This document shows positions 25,274 to 35,041 of a stretch of DNA of 64,000 nucleotides, one piece after another. Numbering within the stretch: position 1 is the stretch's first letter; every line of letters starts with the position of its first letter. A program made the position numbers and the translations under genes. Under the pieces are notes generated by a model. The model saw nothing but the letters and a program-made list of their open reading frames with translations. It made no database searches and was not told the DNA's origin. Source of the stretch: Alphaproteobacteria bacterium. GTDB lineage: Bacteria > Pseudomonadota > Alphaproteobacteria > UBA6615. The stretch is from the NCBI GenBank assembly GCA_011087645.1, contig JAALLF010000007.1:161172-225171 (forward strand), in the 5' to 3' direction.

Positions 25274-27238
25274 ATGACTGCTTTAGCCGAGACGCCGCTG
25301 GTCGACGATGTTTTCGATCTTTTCTCGGAACTTTACGACCAAGAAAAACGCGAAGACTACAGCCTGCAAGAATATCTCCAGGCCTGCCGCGATGACCCCA
25401 CCCTTTATGCGGGTGTGGCGGAACGTATGATCACCGCGATCGGTGAGCCGGAGCTCATCGACACCAGCGCCGACCAACAGCTCGGCCGCATCTTTCTCAA
25501 CCGGACAATCAAACTTTATCCGTCCTTCGCCGGCTTCCACGGCATGGAAGACACGATCCAACGGATTGTCGGCTTCTTCCAATATGCCGCGCAGGGCCTC
25601 GAGGAACGCAAACAGATCCTTTACCTGCTTGGCCCCGTCGGCGGCGGCAAGTCGTCGTTGGCCGAACGGCTGAAGAGCCTCATCGAATCACAGCCGATCT
25701 ACGTTCTCAAAGCCGACGACGAGATCAGCCCGATCCTGGAATCGCCGCTCGGTCTGTTCCATCCGGAACATATGGCAGAGCTGCTTGAAGATAAGTACGG
25801 CATCTCGCACCGCCGTCTGACCGGATTGATTTCGCCCTGGGCGATCAAGCGTCTCGATGAGTTTGGCGGCGATGTCTCCAAATTCTCAGTGGTCAAACTG
25901 ATGCCCTCGAAGCTGCGGCAGATCGCCGTCGCCAAGACGGAACCGGGCGACGAGAACAACCAGGACATCTCCACGCTGGTCGGCAAGATCGACATTCGCA
26001 AGCTGGAACATTTCAGCCAAAATGACCCGGACGCCTACAGCTATTCCGGCGGGCTTAATCGCACCACCCAGGGCATGCTCGAGTTCGTCGAGATGTTCAA
26101 GGCGCCGATCAAGGTTCTGCACCCGCTGCTGACGGCAACCCAGGAAGGCAATTATGTGGGCACCGAAAATCTCGGCGTCTTCCCCTTCCAGGGCATGATC
26201 CTCGCCCACTCGAACGAGTCCGAATGGGATCAGTTCAAGAATAACAAGAACAACGAGGCCTTCCTCGACCGCATCTGCGTCACCAAGGTGCCGTACTGCC
26301 TGCGCGCCAGCGAAGAAGCGAAGATCTACGAGAAACTTCTGGAAAGCAGTGATCTGGGCGAGGTCGCCCGGGCGCCGGAAGTGCTCGAGATCTTGAGCCG
26401 GTTCTCGATCCTCTCGCGGTTGAGCGAGCATGAGAGCTCGTCGCTGTATTCGAAGATGCGCATCTATGACGGCGAGAACCTCAAAGACACCGACCCCAAG
26501 GCCAAGTCGATCCAGGAATATCGCGACGTGGCCGGCGTCAACGAAGGCATGACCGGTATCAGCACGCGGTTCGCCTTCAAGGTTCTGTCGGAAACCTTCA
26601 ACTACGATACCGAAGAGATCGCCGCCGATCCGGTGCATCTCATGTACGTTCTCGAACAGGCCACAAGGCGCGAGCAGTTCCCGCAGGAAACCGAGGACCG
26701 TTATCTCGATTTCATCAAATCGGAAATCGCGCCGCGCTATGCCGAGTTCATCGGTAACGAGATCCAGAAGGCCTATATCGAATCCTATTCCGAATACGGC
26801 CAGAACCTGTTCGACCGCTACATCAACTACGCCGATGCGTGGATCGAAGAGCAGGATTACAAGGATCCCGACACCGGTCAGGTCTTCGACCGTCAGATCC
26901 TCGACGCCGAATTATCGAAGATCGAAAAGCCGGCGGGCATTGCCAATCCCAAAGACTTCCGTAACGAAGTCGTCAAGTTCGCCCTGCGGACCCGGGCCAA
27001 CAACAACGGCAAGAACCCGTCCTGGTCGAGCTACGAGAAAATCCGCGAGGTGATCGAGAAGCGCATGTTCAGTCAGGTCGAGGACTTGCTGCCGATCATC
27101 AGCTTCGGCACCAAGAAGGACAGCAAGACCGACAAACAGCACACCGAGTTCGTGACGCGCATGGTCGAACGTGGTTACACCGAGCGCCAGGTGCGGCGTC
27201 TGGTGGAATGGTACATGCGGGTCAACAAGGCAGGCTAA
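25274..27238 (+). CDS. prkA: PrkA-family serine protein kinase
   Basis: 654 residues, the normal PrkA/YeaG length. The start is ATG 25274, with GAGGAGG upstream. The AAA-type N-terminal domain has Walker A G120-P-V-G-G-G-K126-S-S, followed by the PrkA kinase C-terminal domain. Signature stretches include FHGMEDTIQRIVGFF and FPFQGMILAHSNESEW. YeaG in E. coli works with YeaH under nutrient stress and stationary phase; here the same order prkA-yeaH-spoVR is kept, with 21 bases to yeaH. A CtrA box 64 bases upstream suggests cell-cycle-linked expression (inference). Cytosolic. Confidence 0.95.
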   Translation: MTALAETPLVDDVFDLFSELYDQEKREDYSLQEYLQACRDDPTLYAGVAERMITAIGEPELIDTSADQQLGRIFLNRTIKLYPSFAGFHGMEDTIQRIVGFFQYAAQGLEERKQILYLLGPVGGGKSSLAERLKSLIESQPIYVLKADDEISPILESPLGLFHPEHMAELLEDKYGISHRRLTGLISPWAIKRLDEFGGDVSKFSVVKLMPSKLRQIAVAKTEPGDENNQDISTLVGKIDIRKLEHFSQNDPDAYSYSGGLNRTTQGMLEFVEMFKAPIKVLHPLLTATQEGNYVGTENLGVFPFQGMILAHSNESEWDQFKNNKNNEAFLDRICVTKVPYCLRASEEAKIYEKLLESSDLGEVARAPEVLEILSRFSILSRLSEHESSSLYSKMRIYDGENLKDTDPKAKSIQEYRDVAGVNEGMTGISTRFAFKVLSETFNYDTEEIAADPVHLMYVLEQATRREQFPQETEDRYLDFIKSEIAPRYAEFIGNEIQKAYIESYSEYGQNLFDRYINYADAWIEEQDYKDPDTGQVFDRQILDAELSKIEKPAGIANPKDFRNEVVKFALRTRANNNGKNPSWSSYEKIREVIEKRMFSQVEDLLPIISFGTKKDSKTDKQHTEFVTRMVERGYTERQVRRLVEWYMRVNKAG

Positions 27239-27259
27239 TCGCGCCACGAGATCCAGGAC

Positions 27260-28582
27260 ATGATCCATCTCATAGACCGACGTCTAAACCCCCGCGACAA
27301 GAGCCTCGGCAACCGCCAACGGTTCTTGAAGCGGGCGCGTCGACAAATCAAAGAGGCCGTCGATAAGGCGATCAGCGAACGCGACGTCGCCGACGCCGGC
27401 CAGGGCGGAAAGATATCGATCCCGTCGAAGGGCATTACCGAGCCCCGTTTCCGCCACTCCAGTACCGGCGGCAACCACGAGCGGGTCTTCCCCGGCAACG
27501 AAGAATATGTGCCGGGCGACAAAATTCAAAAACCGCCGAAGGGCGGCGCCGGTAGCGGCGGCAAGGAAGCCTCGGAAGGCGGCGAGGGCGCCGACGAGTT
27601 CGTGTTCTCCCTCTCGCGCGCCGAATTCCTCGATATTCTGTTCGAAGACCTCGAACTGCCGGATATGATCAAGGCGACCTTGAAAGAAACCCACGCGGTC
27701 AAACCGCACCGCGCCGGCTACAGCAATTATGGCACAACGCCGAATTTGAACGTGCTGCGCACCATGCGTAACAGCATGGGACGCCGCGTCGTGCTCAACC
27801 GGCCGAAGGCGGGCGCCATTCTCGAACTCCAGAGCGAGCTGGACGAACTTCAGGCGCAAGACGATCTGGACGCCGCACAGCGGTTACGGGCAGCCGAACT
27901 GGTGAACGAGATCGCCGATCTCAAACGCCGGCAACGGGCGATCCCCTATATCGACCCGGTCGACATCCGCTACAACCGCTTCGACCCCAAGCCCGAACCT
28001 AAATCCAAGGCCGTCATGTTCTGTCTGATGGATGTGTCCGGTTCGATGGGCCAGCACGAAAAGGATCTGGCTAAGCGCTTCTTCATTTTGCTCCACCTAT
28101 TTCTGCAGCGAAAATATGAGCGCGTGGAACTGGTGTTCATCCGCCACACCCATGTGGCGCAAGAGGTCGACGAAGAGACGTTTTTCTACAGCCAGGAATC
28201 CGGCGGCACCAAGGTCAGCACGGCCCTGGTCGAAATGCAGGAAATCATCCGCGACCGCTTTCCCGTGTCCGATTGGAACATCTACGCCGCCCAGGCGTCG
28301 GACGGCGACAATATCGCCAACGATACCGGGACCTGTGTCGACCTGCTGGAAAACGAGTTGCTGCCGCTGTGCCAGTACTACGCCTATGTGGAGATCCTGA
28401 CAGAGCAGGAAGTCGCCCGCTATGCCGGCACCTCGAACGGCAAGGAGTTGTGGCGCGGCTATCAGGCGGTCGACGACCAATGGGGTAAGTTCTCCATGAA
28501 GCACATCGCCAAACGCAGCGATATCTACCCCGTATTCCGCGAGCTCTTCGCCAAGAACGACAAGAGGGACCGGGTGGCATGA
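27260..28582 (+). CDS. yeaH: YeaH/DUF444 family VWA protein
   Basis: 440 residues. It begins with the family hallmark IDRRLNPRDKSLGNRQRF, then a Gly-rich linker near residue 95. A von Willebrand A domain carries the MIDAS motif D258-V-S260-G-S262 in MFCLMDVSGSMGQ. It ends with DIYPVFRELFAKND as in E. coli YeaH. It is the partner of PrkA in the general stress module. Its stop codon overlaps the ATG at 28579 as ATGA, the usual translational coupling to spoVR. Confidence 0.95.
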   Translation: MIHLIDRRLNPRDKSLGNRQRFLKRARRQIKEAVDKAISERDVADAGQGGKISIPSKGITEPRFRHSSTGGNHERVFPGNEEYVPGDKIQKPPKGGAGSGGKEASEGGEGADEFVFSLSRAEFLDILFEDLELPDMIKATLKETHAVKPHRAGYSNYGTTPNLNVLRTMRNSMGRRVVLNRPKAGAILELQSELDELQAQDDLDAAQRLRAAELVNEIADLKRRQRAIPYIDPVDIRYNRFDPKPEPKSKAVMFCLMDVSGSMGQHEKDLAKRFFILLHLFLQRKYERVELVFIRHTHVAQEVDEETFFYSQESGGTKVSTALVEMQEIIRDRFPVSDWNIYAAQASDGDNIANDTGTCVDLLENELLPLCQYYAYVEILTEQEVARYAGTSNGKELWRGYQAVDDQWGKFSMKHIAKRSDIYPVFRELFAKNDKRDRVA

Positions 28583-30194
28583 CCGAACGCAAAAAAAAGC
28601 GCCGGCCAGTAAGGGTAAAAAACGCCCCGCCGCGAAGCGCGAAAAGAAGCGGCCGGAACCGCTATTCGACGGCGCGGATTGGGATTTCGAAACCCTGCAA
28701 CGCACCTATGAGGCGATCGAGGTCATCGCGCTGGAAGATCTCGGACTGGACGTCTATCCCAACCAGATCGAAATCATCTCATCAGAACAAATGCTCGACG
28801 CCTATTGCTCGGTCGGCATGCCGCTGATGTACGAACATTGGTCGTTCGGCAAACGCTTCATCCACGATGAAGAGCGCTACCGCAAAGGCTATCAGGGGCT
28901 GGCCTACGAAATCGTCATCAATTCCAGTCCGTGCATCAGCTATTGCATGGAAGAAAACACCATGGCCATCCAGGCGCTGGTGATGGCGCATGCCGCCTTC
29001 GGCCATAACCATTTCTTCAAGAACAACTATCTGTTCCAGCAATGGACCGACGCCGAGGCGATCCTCGACTATCTCGATTTCGCCAAGCGCTACGTCACCG
29101 AATGCGAGGAGCGCCACGGCGTCGCCGCCGTCGAGGAAATTCTCGACGCCGCCCACGCGCTGATGGATCAAAGCGTTTTCCGCTATCGCCGCCCGTCGAA
29201 ACTGAAAGCCGGCGAAGCCGAGGAACGCGAGCGCGACCTTCGCGAACATGATGCGCAGGACTTCCGCGAATTATGGAGCACCTTGCCGCCGGTCGATGAG
29301 GCCGAGCTACCCGACCAAGCCGAGTGCGACCTCAACGCGCGCAAGGCAAGGCTCAACCTGCCGGAAGAAAACATTCTCTATTTCTTGCAGAAGAACAGCC
29401 CGGTGCTGGAAGATTGGCAACGCGAATTGCTGCGCATCGTGCGCAACACGGCGCAGTATTTCTACCCGCAGAAGCAAACCAAGATGATGAACGAAGGCTG
29501 CGCCACCTTCGTCCACTACCACATCGTCAATGAACTCTACGACCGCGGCCAGATCACCGAAGGCACCCTATTGGAGATCCTCCACAGCCACTCGAACGTG
29601 GTCTTCCAGCCCGGCTTCGACGATCCGCGGTTCAGCGGGCTCAACCCCTACGCGCTGGGTTTTGCCATGATGCAGGACATCAGGCGCATCTGCACCGAGC
29701 CGACTGATGAAGACCGCGAATGGTTCCCCGACATCGCCGGCAACGACGATTGGCGAGGCATTCTGAAGGACATTTGGGCGAACTATCGCGACGAATCCTT
29801 CATCCTGCAATATTTGAGCCCCAAGCTGATCCGCGATTTCAAACTGTTCCTCTTGTCGGACAGGGCCGCCCAGCCGCATATTTCAGTCGACGCCATCCAC
29901 AACGCCCAGGGCTATGAGGAAGTGCGCAAGGCCTTGGCGGCAAGCTACGACGTGAGCGCCATGGAACCGGACATCCAGATCGTCGATGTGGATTTAAAAG
30001 GCGACCGCGAATTGGTGGTGCGCCACGCCGTACAAGACGGCATCGTGCTCGACGAGAAGACCCGCGTCGACGTACTCGACTATATCGGCCGCCTGTGGGG
30101 CTATGCGGTGCGCCTGGAAGGCATCGATCTCGCCACCGGCCGCAACCCCTACACCGAGCGCGTCGCCGCCCCCGACGAAAAAGACGCCGCCTAA
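28579..30194 (+). CDS. spoVR: SpoVR family protein, needs -1 frameshift near start
   Basis: The SpoVR-like frame runs open from 28500 to 30194 but contains no ATG, GTG or TTG before 28791, which is inside the conserved domain. Homology to E. coli YcgB/SpoVR begins well upstream: WDFETLQRTYEAIEV and DVYPNQIEIISSEQMLDAY are encoded before 28791. The natural start ATG 28579 (ATGA overlap with yeaH, GAGGGA upstream) is in another frame. A -1 slip at 28593-28599 joins them, giving MTERKKKAPASKGKK... and a 538-residue protein, near the family size of about 500. Without the slip an 82-residue basic peptide ends at 28827. Core motifs such as ALVMAHAAFGHNHFFKNNYL and FYPQKQTKMMNEGCATFVHY are intact. 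Function in the PrkA-YeaH-SpoVR module is unresolved. Confidence 0.9.
28591..28599 (+). other. A8 run / A-AAA-AAG slippery heptamer
   Basis: In the frame of ATG 28579 the codons are CGC AAA AAA AAG CGC, so A-AAA-AAG (28593-28599) is phased exactly like the dnaX slippery site. A -1 shift enters the SpoVR frame. Downstream, CCGGCC (from about 28603) can pair with GGCCGG near 28653. One missing A in the consensus would look the same. Confidence 0.7.
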
Positions 30195-30201
30195 GCACAA
30201 G

Positions 30202-30350
30202 CCCTCTCCTTGGGGAGAGGGTTGGGGTGAGGGGAAATAACTTCACAGCACTCAGTGTTTCCTCAGTCCCAAACCGTTCGATCCGTGACTCCTTAGTTGT
30301 CCCCTCACCCGGCTCGCTAACGCTCGCCACCCTCTCCCCAAGGAGAGGGT
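30202..30350. repeat. palindromic intergenic repeat
   Basis: Left arm CCCTCTCCTTGGGGAGAGGG followed by GTTGGGGTGAGGGG, and right arm CCCCTCACCC...CCCTCTCCCCAAGGAGAGGG (30301-30349), are inverted around a ~66-bp centre. It lies between spoVR and the CocE-like gene. The rest of 30195-30485 shows nothing further except the ribosome-binding site of the next gene. Confidence 0.75.
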
Positions 30351-30485
30351 TCACGCGCACCCATCGCATTTTTCAAATTCCGCTATGCGAATTGTTCGGC
30401 TACACTCGTGGCATGCTGGCGGTTGCGTTGCGTTAAAAATAGACAAAAGACCCAGCACCAAGCGGCTTAATTCGGGGAGGAATTC

Positions 30486-32267
30486 ATGCCAACCAAAACC
30501 AAAATCGACAACATTATCATTGAGCGCGATCTGCCCATCAGGATGGATGATGGGGTGGTTATTCGCGCCGACGTCTACCGGCCCGACACGGACAAGAAAG
30601 TGCCGATCGTCATGGCGGGCGGCCCCTACGGTAAGGGCGTCAAATATCAAGAACATTACAAGCCGCTTTGGGAATCGCTGCTGAAGATGCACCCCAACGT
30701 GCTGGCTGGCTCTAAGCATCGCTGGCTGACCTGGGAGACCGTCGATCCGGAAATCTGGGTGCCCTGGGGCTATGCATGCGTGCGTATCGATTCGCGCGGC
30801 GCCGGGCGCTCGCCGGGTTATCTCGACATTTTCTCACCGCGTGAAACCCAGGATTTCGCCGAAGCCATCGAATGGGCGGGACGCCAGAAATGGTCGAACG
30901 GCAAGGTCGGCCTGAACGGCGTGTCCTATTACGCTATCAACCAGTGGCATGTCGCGGCATTACAGCCGAAAGCCCTGAAGGCGATGATCCCCTGGGAAGG
31001 CGCCGCCGATGCTTACCGCGAATGGGCGCGTCATGGCGGCATTCTGTCGAACAAGTTTATGGAAATCTGGTATCCGCGCCAGGTCGAAGCCGTGCAGCAC
31101 GGCAACCCCAAGGGTCCGCGCGATCATTGGATGAAGACCCGCTCGACGGGCCCGGCCCGCCTGGGCGCCGACGAGCTGGTCGAGAACCGCGCCGACACGC
31201 TGGAAAATTACCGGGTCCGCGAGATGGACGACGATTGGTACCGCTCGCGCTCGCCAGACTGGTCGAAGGTGAAGGTGCCGTTCCTCAGCGCCGCCAGTTG
31301 GGCCGGGTTCGGTCTGCACCCGCGTGGCAACTTCGAGGGCTTCACCCAGGCCGCCTCGAAAGAGAAATGGCTAGAGGCTCATCCCGGGCGCCACGAGGAA
31401 TGGTTCTATCTCAACTACGGTATGGAGCTGCAGAAACGGTTCTTCGACCACTATCTGAAAGGTGAAAAGAACGGCTGGAACAAGGAGCCCCGAGTCTGGG
31501 TCAACCTGCGCCGGCCGTTCACCAAAGAGTTCGAGCTGCGCAAGGAAAGCTCGTGGCCCCTGCGCGGCACGAAATGGACCAAGCTCTATTTCAATGCCGG
31601 CGGCAAGGGTAAGCTCGATTGGAAGGCGCCGAAGGGTAAAGCCAAGAAAAGCTTCCGCGCGCTGACCCGAGGCGTCACCTGGATGTCGCCGCCGCTGAAA
31701 GCGGAGACCGAACTGACCGGTCCGATGGCGGCGAAGATCTTCGTCTCGTCCTCGACGGTGGATTGCGATCTGTTCGTCACCCTGCAGGCCTTCGCGCCCA
31801 ATGGCCGCGAAGTTCATTTCCAGGGCACCGTCGATCCCAAGACGCCATTGGCCCAGGGTTGGCTGCGGGCGTCGCACCGCAAGCTCGATCCCGAGCTGTC
31901 GAAACCATGGCGGCCGTATCACAGCCATGACGACAAGCAGATGCTGATTCCGGGCAATGTCTACGAACTCGACGTGGAAATCTGGCCGCAATGCGTGGTG
32001 TTGCCCAAGGGCTACCGCATCGCGCTCAACATCTCGGGCCAGGACTATGACCGTCCGGGACCGGCGGTCGACGCTTATGTACCGTCGCGCGGTTCGGGTC
32101 CGTTCCTGCACGACGACCCGCTCGACCGGCCGAAGGAAATCTTCGGCGGGCACACGACGATCCACAGTGGCAAGGGCCAAGAATCCTACCTGCTGCTGCC
32201 GGTCATCCCGCCGCGCAAGAGCAAGACCGTGGTGCATGACGGCAACGACGCATCCGTCGCGGATTGA
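30486..32267 (+). CDS. CocE/NonD family hydrolase (S15 peptidase-like)
   Basis: 593 residues. The N-terminal alpha/beta hydrolase domain shows DSRGAGRSPGYLDIFSP and a nucleophile elbow with S147 in GLNGVSYYAINQWHVAALQP. A C-terminal beta-sandwich of the PepX_C type starts near residue 370 and ends with the family-typical SGQDYDRPGPA region. It cleaves esters or X-Pro dipeptides; members include cocaine esterase and beta-amino-ester or glutaryl acylases. No signal peptide. GGGAGG lies before the ATG. It is flanked by intergenic repeats on both sides and appears monocistronic. Confidence 0.88.
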   Translation: MPTKTKIDNIIIERDLPIRMDDGVVIRADVYRPDTDKKVPIVMAGGPYGKGVKYQEHYKPLWESLLKMHPNVLAGSKHRWLTWETVDPEIWVPWGYACVRIDSRGAGRSPGYLDIFSPRETQDFAEAIEWAGRQKWSNGKVGLNGVSYYAINQWHVAALQPKALKAMIPWEGAADAYREWARHGGILSNKFMEIWYPRQVEAVQHGNPKGPRDHWMKTRSTGPARLGADELVENRADTLENYRVREMDDDWYRSRSPDWSKVKVPFLSAASWAGFGLHPRGNFEGFTQAASKEKWLEAHPGRHEEWFYLNYGMELQKRFFDHYLKGEKNGWNKEPRVWVNLRRPFTKEFELRKESSWPLRGTKWTKLYFNAGGKGKLDWKAPKGKAKKSFRALTRGVTWMSPPLKAETELTGPMAAKIFVSSSTVDCDLFVTLQAFAPNGREVHFQGTVDPKTPLAQGWLRASHRKLDPELSKPWRPYHSHDDKQMLIPGNVYELDVEIWPQCVVLPKGYRIALNISGQDYDRPGPAVDAYVPSRGSGPFLHDDPLDRPKEIFGGHTTIHSGKGQESYLLLPVIPPRKSKTVVHDGNDASVAD

Positions 32268-32322
32268 GGAAAGCAGAAGTTATGAGGGGCGGCCTTCGTC
32301 GCCCCTCGCCCACTTCCCTAAA

Positions 32323-32536
32323 CCTCCCCCCCTTGAGGGGCAGGGCAATCGCATGTAGCGGCGCTGGAATTCCTCTTCCTTCGAGACACTCGCTACGCGA
32401 GCCCTCAGGATGAGGAATTCTGTTAGATTACGCGCAAAGCCTCATCCTGAGGAGCCGCCCGAAGGGCGGCGTCTCGAAGGGCGAGGCTGTCTATGCGATC
32501 GCCCCACCTCCTTGAGGAGGAGGATTAGGGTGGGGG
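32323..32536. repeat. composite intergenic repeat, copy C (intact)
   Basis: 32348-32490 is the uninterrupted version of the repeat split at 12590-12990, with CATCCTGAGGAGCC where the other copy carries the MITE. It is flanked by two short palindromes, 32323-32345 (CCCCCC/GGGG type) and 32502-32536 (CCACCTCCTTGAGGAGG followed by GGGTGGGGG). It fills most of the 304-bp gap between two convergent genes. Confidence 0.78.
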
Positions 32537-32571
32537 TACGCCGCGCGAACAGCGAACCATCACAGCCTGTT

Positions 32572-33291
32572 TTATGCAGTAGCCGCCACCTCCAGAAATA
32601 TCCGCACGATGTCGTCGGCCGCGGTGATCATGGCGTCGTGGCTGGTGTCGAGCACTTCGGCGCGCCAGGCAGGGTCGGCTTGCGCTTCCGCCAGGTAACG
32701 GTCGAAAGTGTTGTTGGGATAGCCGGTGGCGCGAATATAGGTGCGGTTGGTGATCGCCGCATGGGCGCCTGATACCCGCGCCTTGTCCTGGAAAGTCTTG
32801 GCCGACTGCGGCGCCATTTTCGACCCTATCCATTCCAGCTCCACCGGGTCGGTCACGCCGAACAATTTGGGGTCGGGCGCCGGCATGATCCAGGCATCTT
32901 CGGCCTCCGCCAACTCCTTTTCGATCATCTCGCGCCGCCAGTCGGGCAGCAGATCGTTCTGCGCCACCCCGTCGGCGGCGATGAAGGCGTTCTGGTAGAC
33001 CAACGCGGATATCCGGTTTGGCATGCGGTCGGCAACGCAGGTGGTGACCATGCCGGCATAGCTGGCGGCGACCAGGATCACCTCGGTCAGATCCTCCCAC
33101 AACAGGACATTGCCGATATCGGTGATGTTGATCTCGAGGCCCACATCGGGCGCCAGTTGATGGCTGCGTTCGCCGAAACCGGTCATGGTCGGGGTGAATA
33201 CATCGTGACCGGCCTCGCGCAAACGGGGCGCCACCCGCGCCCAGCACCAGCCGCCATGCCAAGCCCCATGAACCAGAACAAAGGTCGCCAT
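32572..33291 (-). CDS. alpha/beta hydrolase (EstC/salicylate-esterase type)
   Basis: 239 residues from the ATG at 33291, preceded by GGAGAG; an upstream in-frame start at 33351 lacks a site. The N-terminus FVLVHGAWHGGWCWARV is typical of the plant-MeSA-esterase-like hydrolase group. The nucleophile elbow is V-A-A-S77-Y-A-G, with Ala replacing the usual first Gly and His; the catalytic His is H218 in DTSHDAMI. Cytosolic esterase of unknown substrate. It is divergent from the SDR gene, with 84 bases between their starts. Confidence 0.85.
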   Translation of the reverse strand: MATFVLVHGAWHGGWCWARVAPRLREAGHDVFTPTMTGFGERSHQLAPDVGLEINITDIGNVLLWEDLTEVILVAASYAGMVTTCVADRMPNRISALVYQNAFIAADGVAQNDLLPDWRREMIEKELAEAEDAWIMPAPDPKLFGVTDPVELEWIGSKMAPQSAKTFQDKARVSGAHAAITNRTYIRATGYPNNTFDRYLAEAQADPAWRAEVLDTSHDAMITAADDIVRIFLEVAATA

Positions 33292-33375
33292 TTTGTCTCT
33301 CCGGAGTGTTTTGTGTAACGTGAGCGCGGGCGAGTATACGCTAATCGCCACTCAATAATGCGCCGGGGGAAGATC

Positions 33376-34134
33376 ATGCAACTGGACGGAAAAGCCATTA
33401 TCGTCACGGGCGGCGGCCGCGGCTTGGGACGCGCCTATAGCGAAGCTCTGGCGCGCGAAGGCGCGATGATTGTCGCCGCCGACATCCGCGACACCGCCGA
33501 CACGGTTGCCGCGATTGAGAGCGCCGGCGGCACGGCGATTGGGCTCGCGTTGGATGTGGCCGATATGGCGAGTTGTCAGGCCATGGCCGAGCGCGCCATC
33601 GCCGAATTCGGCCGCATCGACGCATTGGTGAACAACGCGGCGCTCTATGGCGACATTTCCGGCGGCCGCTTCGACCAGCTTCCCGAAGATCAGTGGGACC
33701 GGGTGATGACGGTCAACGTCAAGGGTATCTGGCAGTGCTGCAAGGCCTGCGTGCCAGCGTTACGCGAGGCCGGTGGCGGTTCGATCATCAATATCTCGTC
33801 GCTGGCCGCCACCTATGGCATGGCCTATGCGGTAGATTACGCCACCTCGAAGGCGGCGGTGATCGGCCTGACCCGTTCGCTCGCGCGCGAATTGGGCCGC
33901 GACTGGATCCGCGTCAATGCGGTCGCACCGAGCGCGGTATTGACCGAAGGCACTGACGAATTCATGGGCGAGAAGCGCGACAAAGCGCTACAGGTCATCG
34001 CCGCCAGCCAAAGCCTGCAAAGTAATCTAGAGACCGACGATTTGACCGGCACCATCGTCTATCTGGCATCCGACGCCAGCAAGTTCGTCACCGGCCAGAC
34101 AATCATGGTCGATGGCGGCACGGTGATGCTATAG
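33376..34134 (+). CDS. short-chain dehydrogenase/reductase
   Basis: 252 residues from ATG 33376 (GGGGGAAG upstream). Classical SDR: cofactor loop T-G-G-G-R-G-L-G at 11-18, an acidic residue after strand 2 (AADIRDTA) indicating NAD(H), N-N-A in ALVNNAALYG, a catalytic Ser in NISSLAA, and Y155-A-T-S-K159. It ends with VTGQTIMVDGGTVML. It oxidises or reduces a hydroxyl/keto group on an unknown substrate. The EamA permease follows after 43 bases on the same strand. Confidence 0.92.
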   Translation: MQLDGKAIIVTGGGRGLGRAYSEALAREGAMIVAADIRDTADTVAAIESAGGTAIGLALDVADMASCQAMAERAIAEFGRIDALVNNAALYGDISGGRFDQLPEDQWDRVMTVNVKGIWQCCKACVPALREAGGGSIINISSLAATYGMAYAVDYATSKAAVIGLTRSLARELGRDWIRVNAVAPSAVLTEGTDEFMGEKRDKALQVIAASQSLQSNLETDDLTGTIVYLASDASKFVTGQTIMVDGGTVML

Positions 34135-34177
34135 CCGGGCATATCTTGCCATTTCCATGAAAGATGTTTGAGAGACG

Positions 34178-35023
34178 ATGAGCGGACTGGTTATCGGCGC
34201 CCTGTTACACGCCTCGTGGAACGCCCTGGTAAAAGCCGGCGGCGACCGCTGGCTGACCCCAGCGCTGATCGCCGGGTTCTCGGCCCTGTTCGCGGTCGCG
34301 GCCCTACCCTTTCTGCCATTGCCCTTGCCCCATCATTGGCCGTGGATCATCGCCTCGGGCCTGCTCCACCTCACCTACTTCACGCTGCTGATCGTCGCCT
34401 ACGGTCATGGCGATTTCGGCCGGGTCTATCCGATCGCCCGGGGCACAGCGCCCCTGCTGGTCTTCGCCGCCGCCGGCCCGGTGCTGGGCGAAAGCCTGTC
34501 GCTCGGCGCCACCCTTGCCGTCGCCGCGATCGCCCTGGGGGTTCTCAGCCTGGCCTGGGAGCGCGGATTGCTGGCCGGCGGGCATGGCAAAGCGGTGTTC
34601 TACGCGTTGCTGACCGGAGTGGCGATCGCCGGTTATTCCCTGGTCGACGCGGCCGGTATCCGCGCCATGTCGGCGGATATCGCCACGGCGACTTTCGTCT
34701 ATCTGGCCTGGATCATGATCGTCGCCTGCGTGCCCTTCATGGTCGTTGTCGGCTATATGCGCTGGGGTCAGATCGGTCCTTATCTGCGCAGCTATGGCGG
34801 CCGCGGGGCCGGCGGCGCGGCCTTCGCGCTGGCTAGCTACGCGCTGATCCTGTGGGCCTATTCGCAAGCCCCCGCCGCGCCGGTCGCCGCGGTGCGCGAG
34901 ACCGGGGTGATTTTCGCCGCTCTAATCGCCACCCTGGTGCTGGGAGAGAAGTTCGGCAGGCGGCGCGTACCCGCAGCTCTGCTGGTCGCCGCCGGCGCCG
35001 CCGCGCTCCATCTGGCGACCTAG
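34178..35023 (+). CDS. EamA/DMT family transporter
   Basis: 281 residues, ten hydrophobic segments arranged as two EamA repeats (for example FGRVYPIARGTAPLLVFAAA in the first and ALILWAYSQAPAAPVAAVRE in the second). Inner-membrane metabolite exporter or importer. The start is ATG 34178, with GAGAG upstream. It lies between the SDR and the CphA-like gene, each gap under 50 bases, so the three may be one transcript. A role in exporting the product of either enzyme is possible but inferred. Confidence 0.87.
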   Translation: MSGLVIGALLHASWNALVKAGGDRWLTPALIAGFSALFAVAALPFLPLPLPHHWPWIIASGLLHLTYFTLLIVAYGHGDFGRVYPIARGTAPLLVFAAAGPVLGESLSLGATLAVAAIALGVLSLAWERGLLAGGHGKAVFYALLTGVAIAGYSLVDAAGIRAMSADIATATFVYLAWIMIVACVPFMVVVGYMRWGQIGPYLRSYGGRGAGGAAFALASYALILWAYSQAPAAPVAAVRETGVIFAALIATLVLGEKFGRRRVPAALLVAAGAAALHLAT

Positions 35024-35041
35024 GCCAGGGCGGCTACGCAA

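Noticed and set aside
28579..28827. Separate 82-residue Lys/Arg-rich gene between yeaH and spoVR
   Set aside because: Its ATG is the natural spoVR start, its sequence after the A8 run has no sensible composition, and the SpoVR-conserved residues lie in the -1 frame over the same bases. It is better seen as the unshifted product.
28791..30194. spoVR starting at ATG 28791
   Set aside because: This would remove conserved SpoVR sequence (WDFETLQ to ISSEQ) encoded in frame upstream, and there is no ribosome-binding site before 28791.
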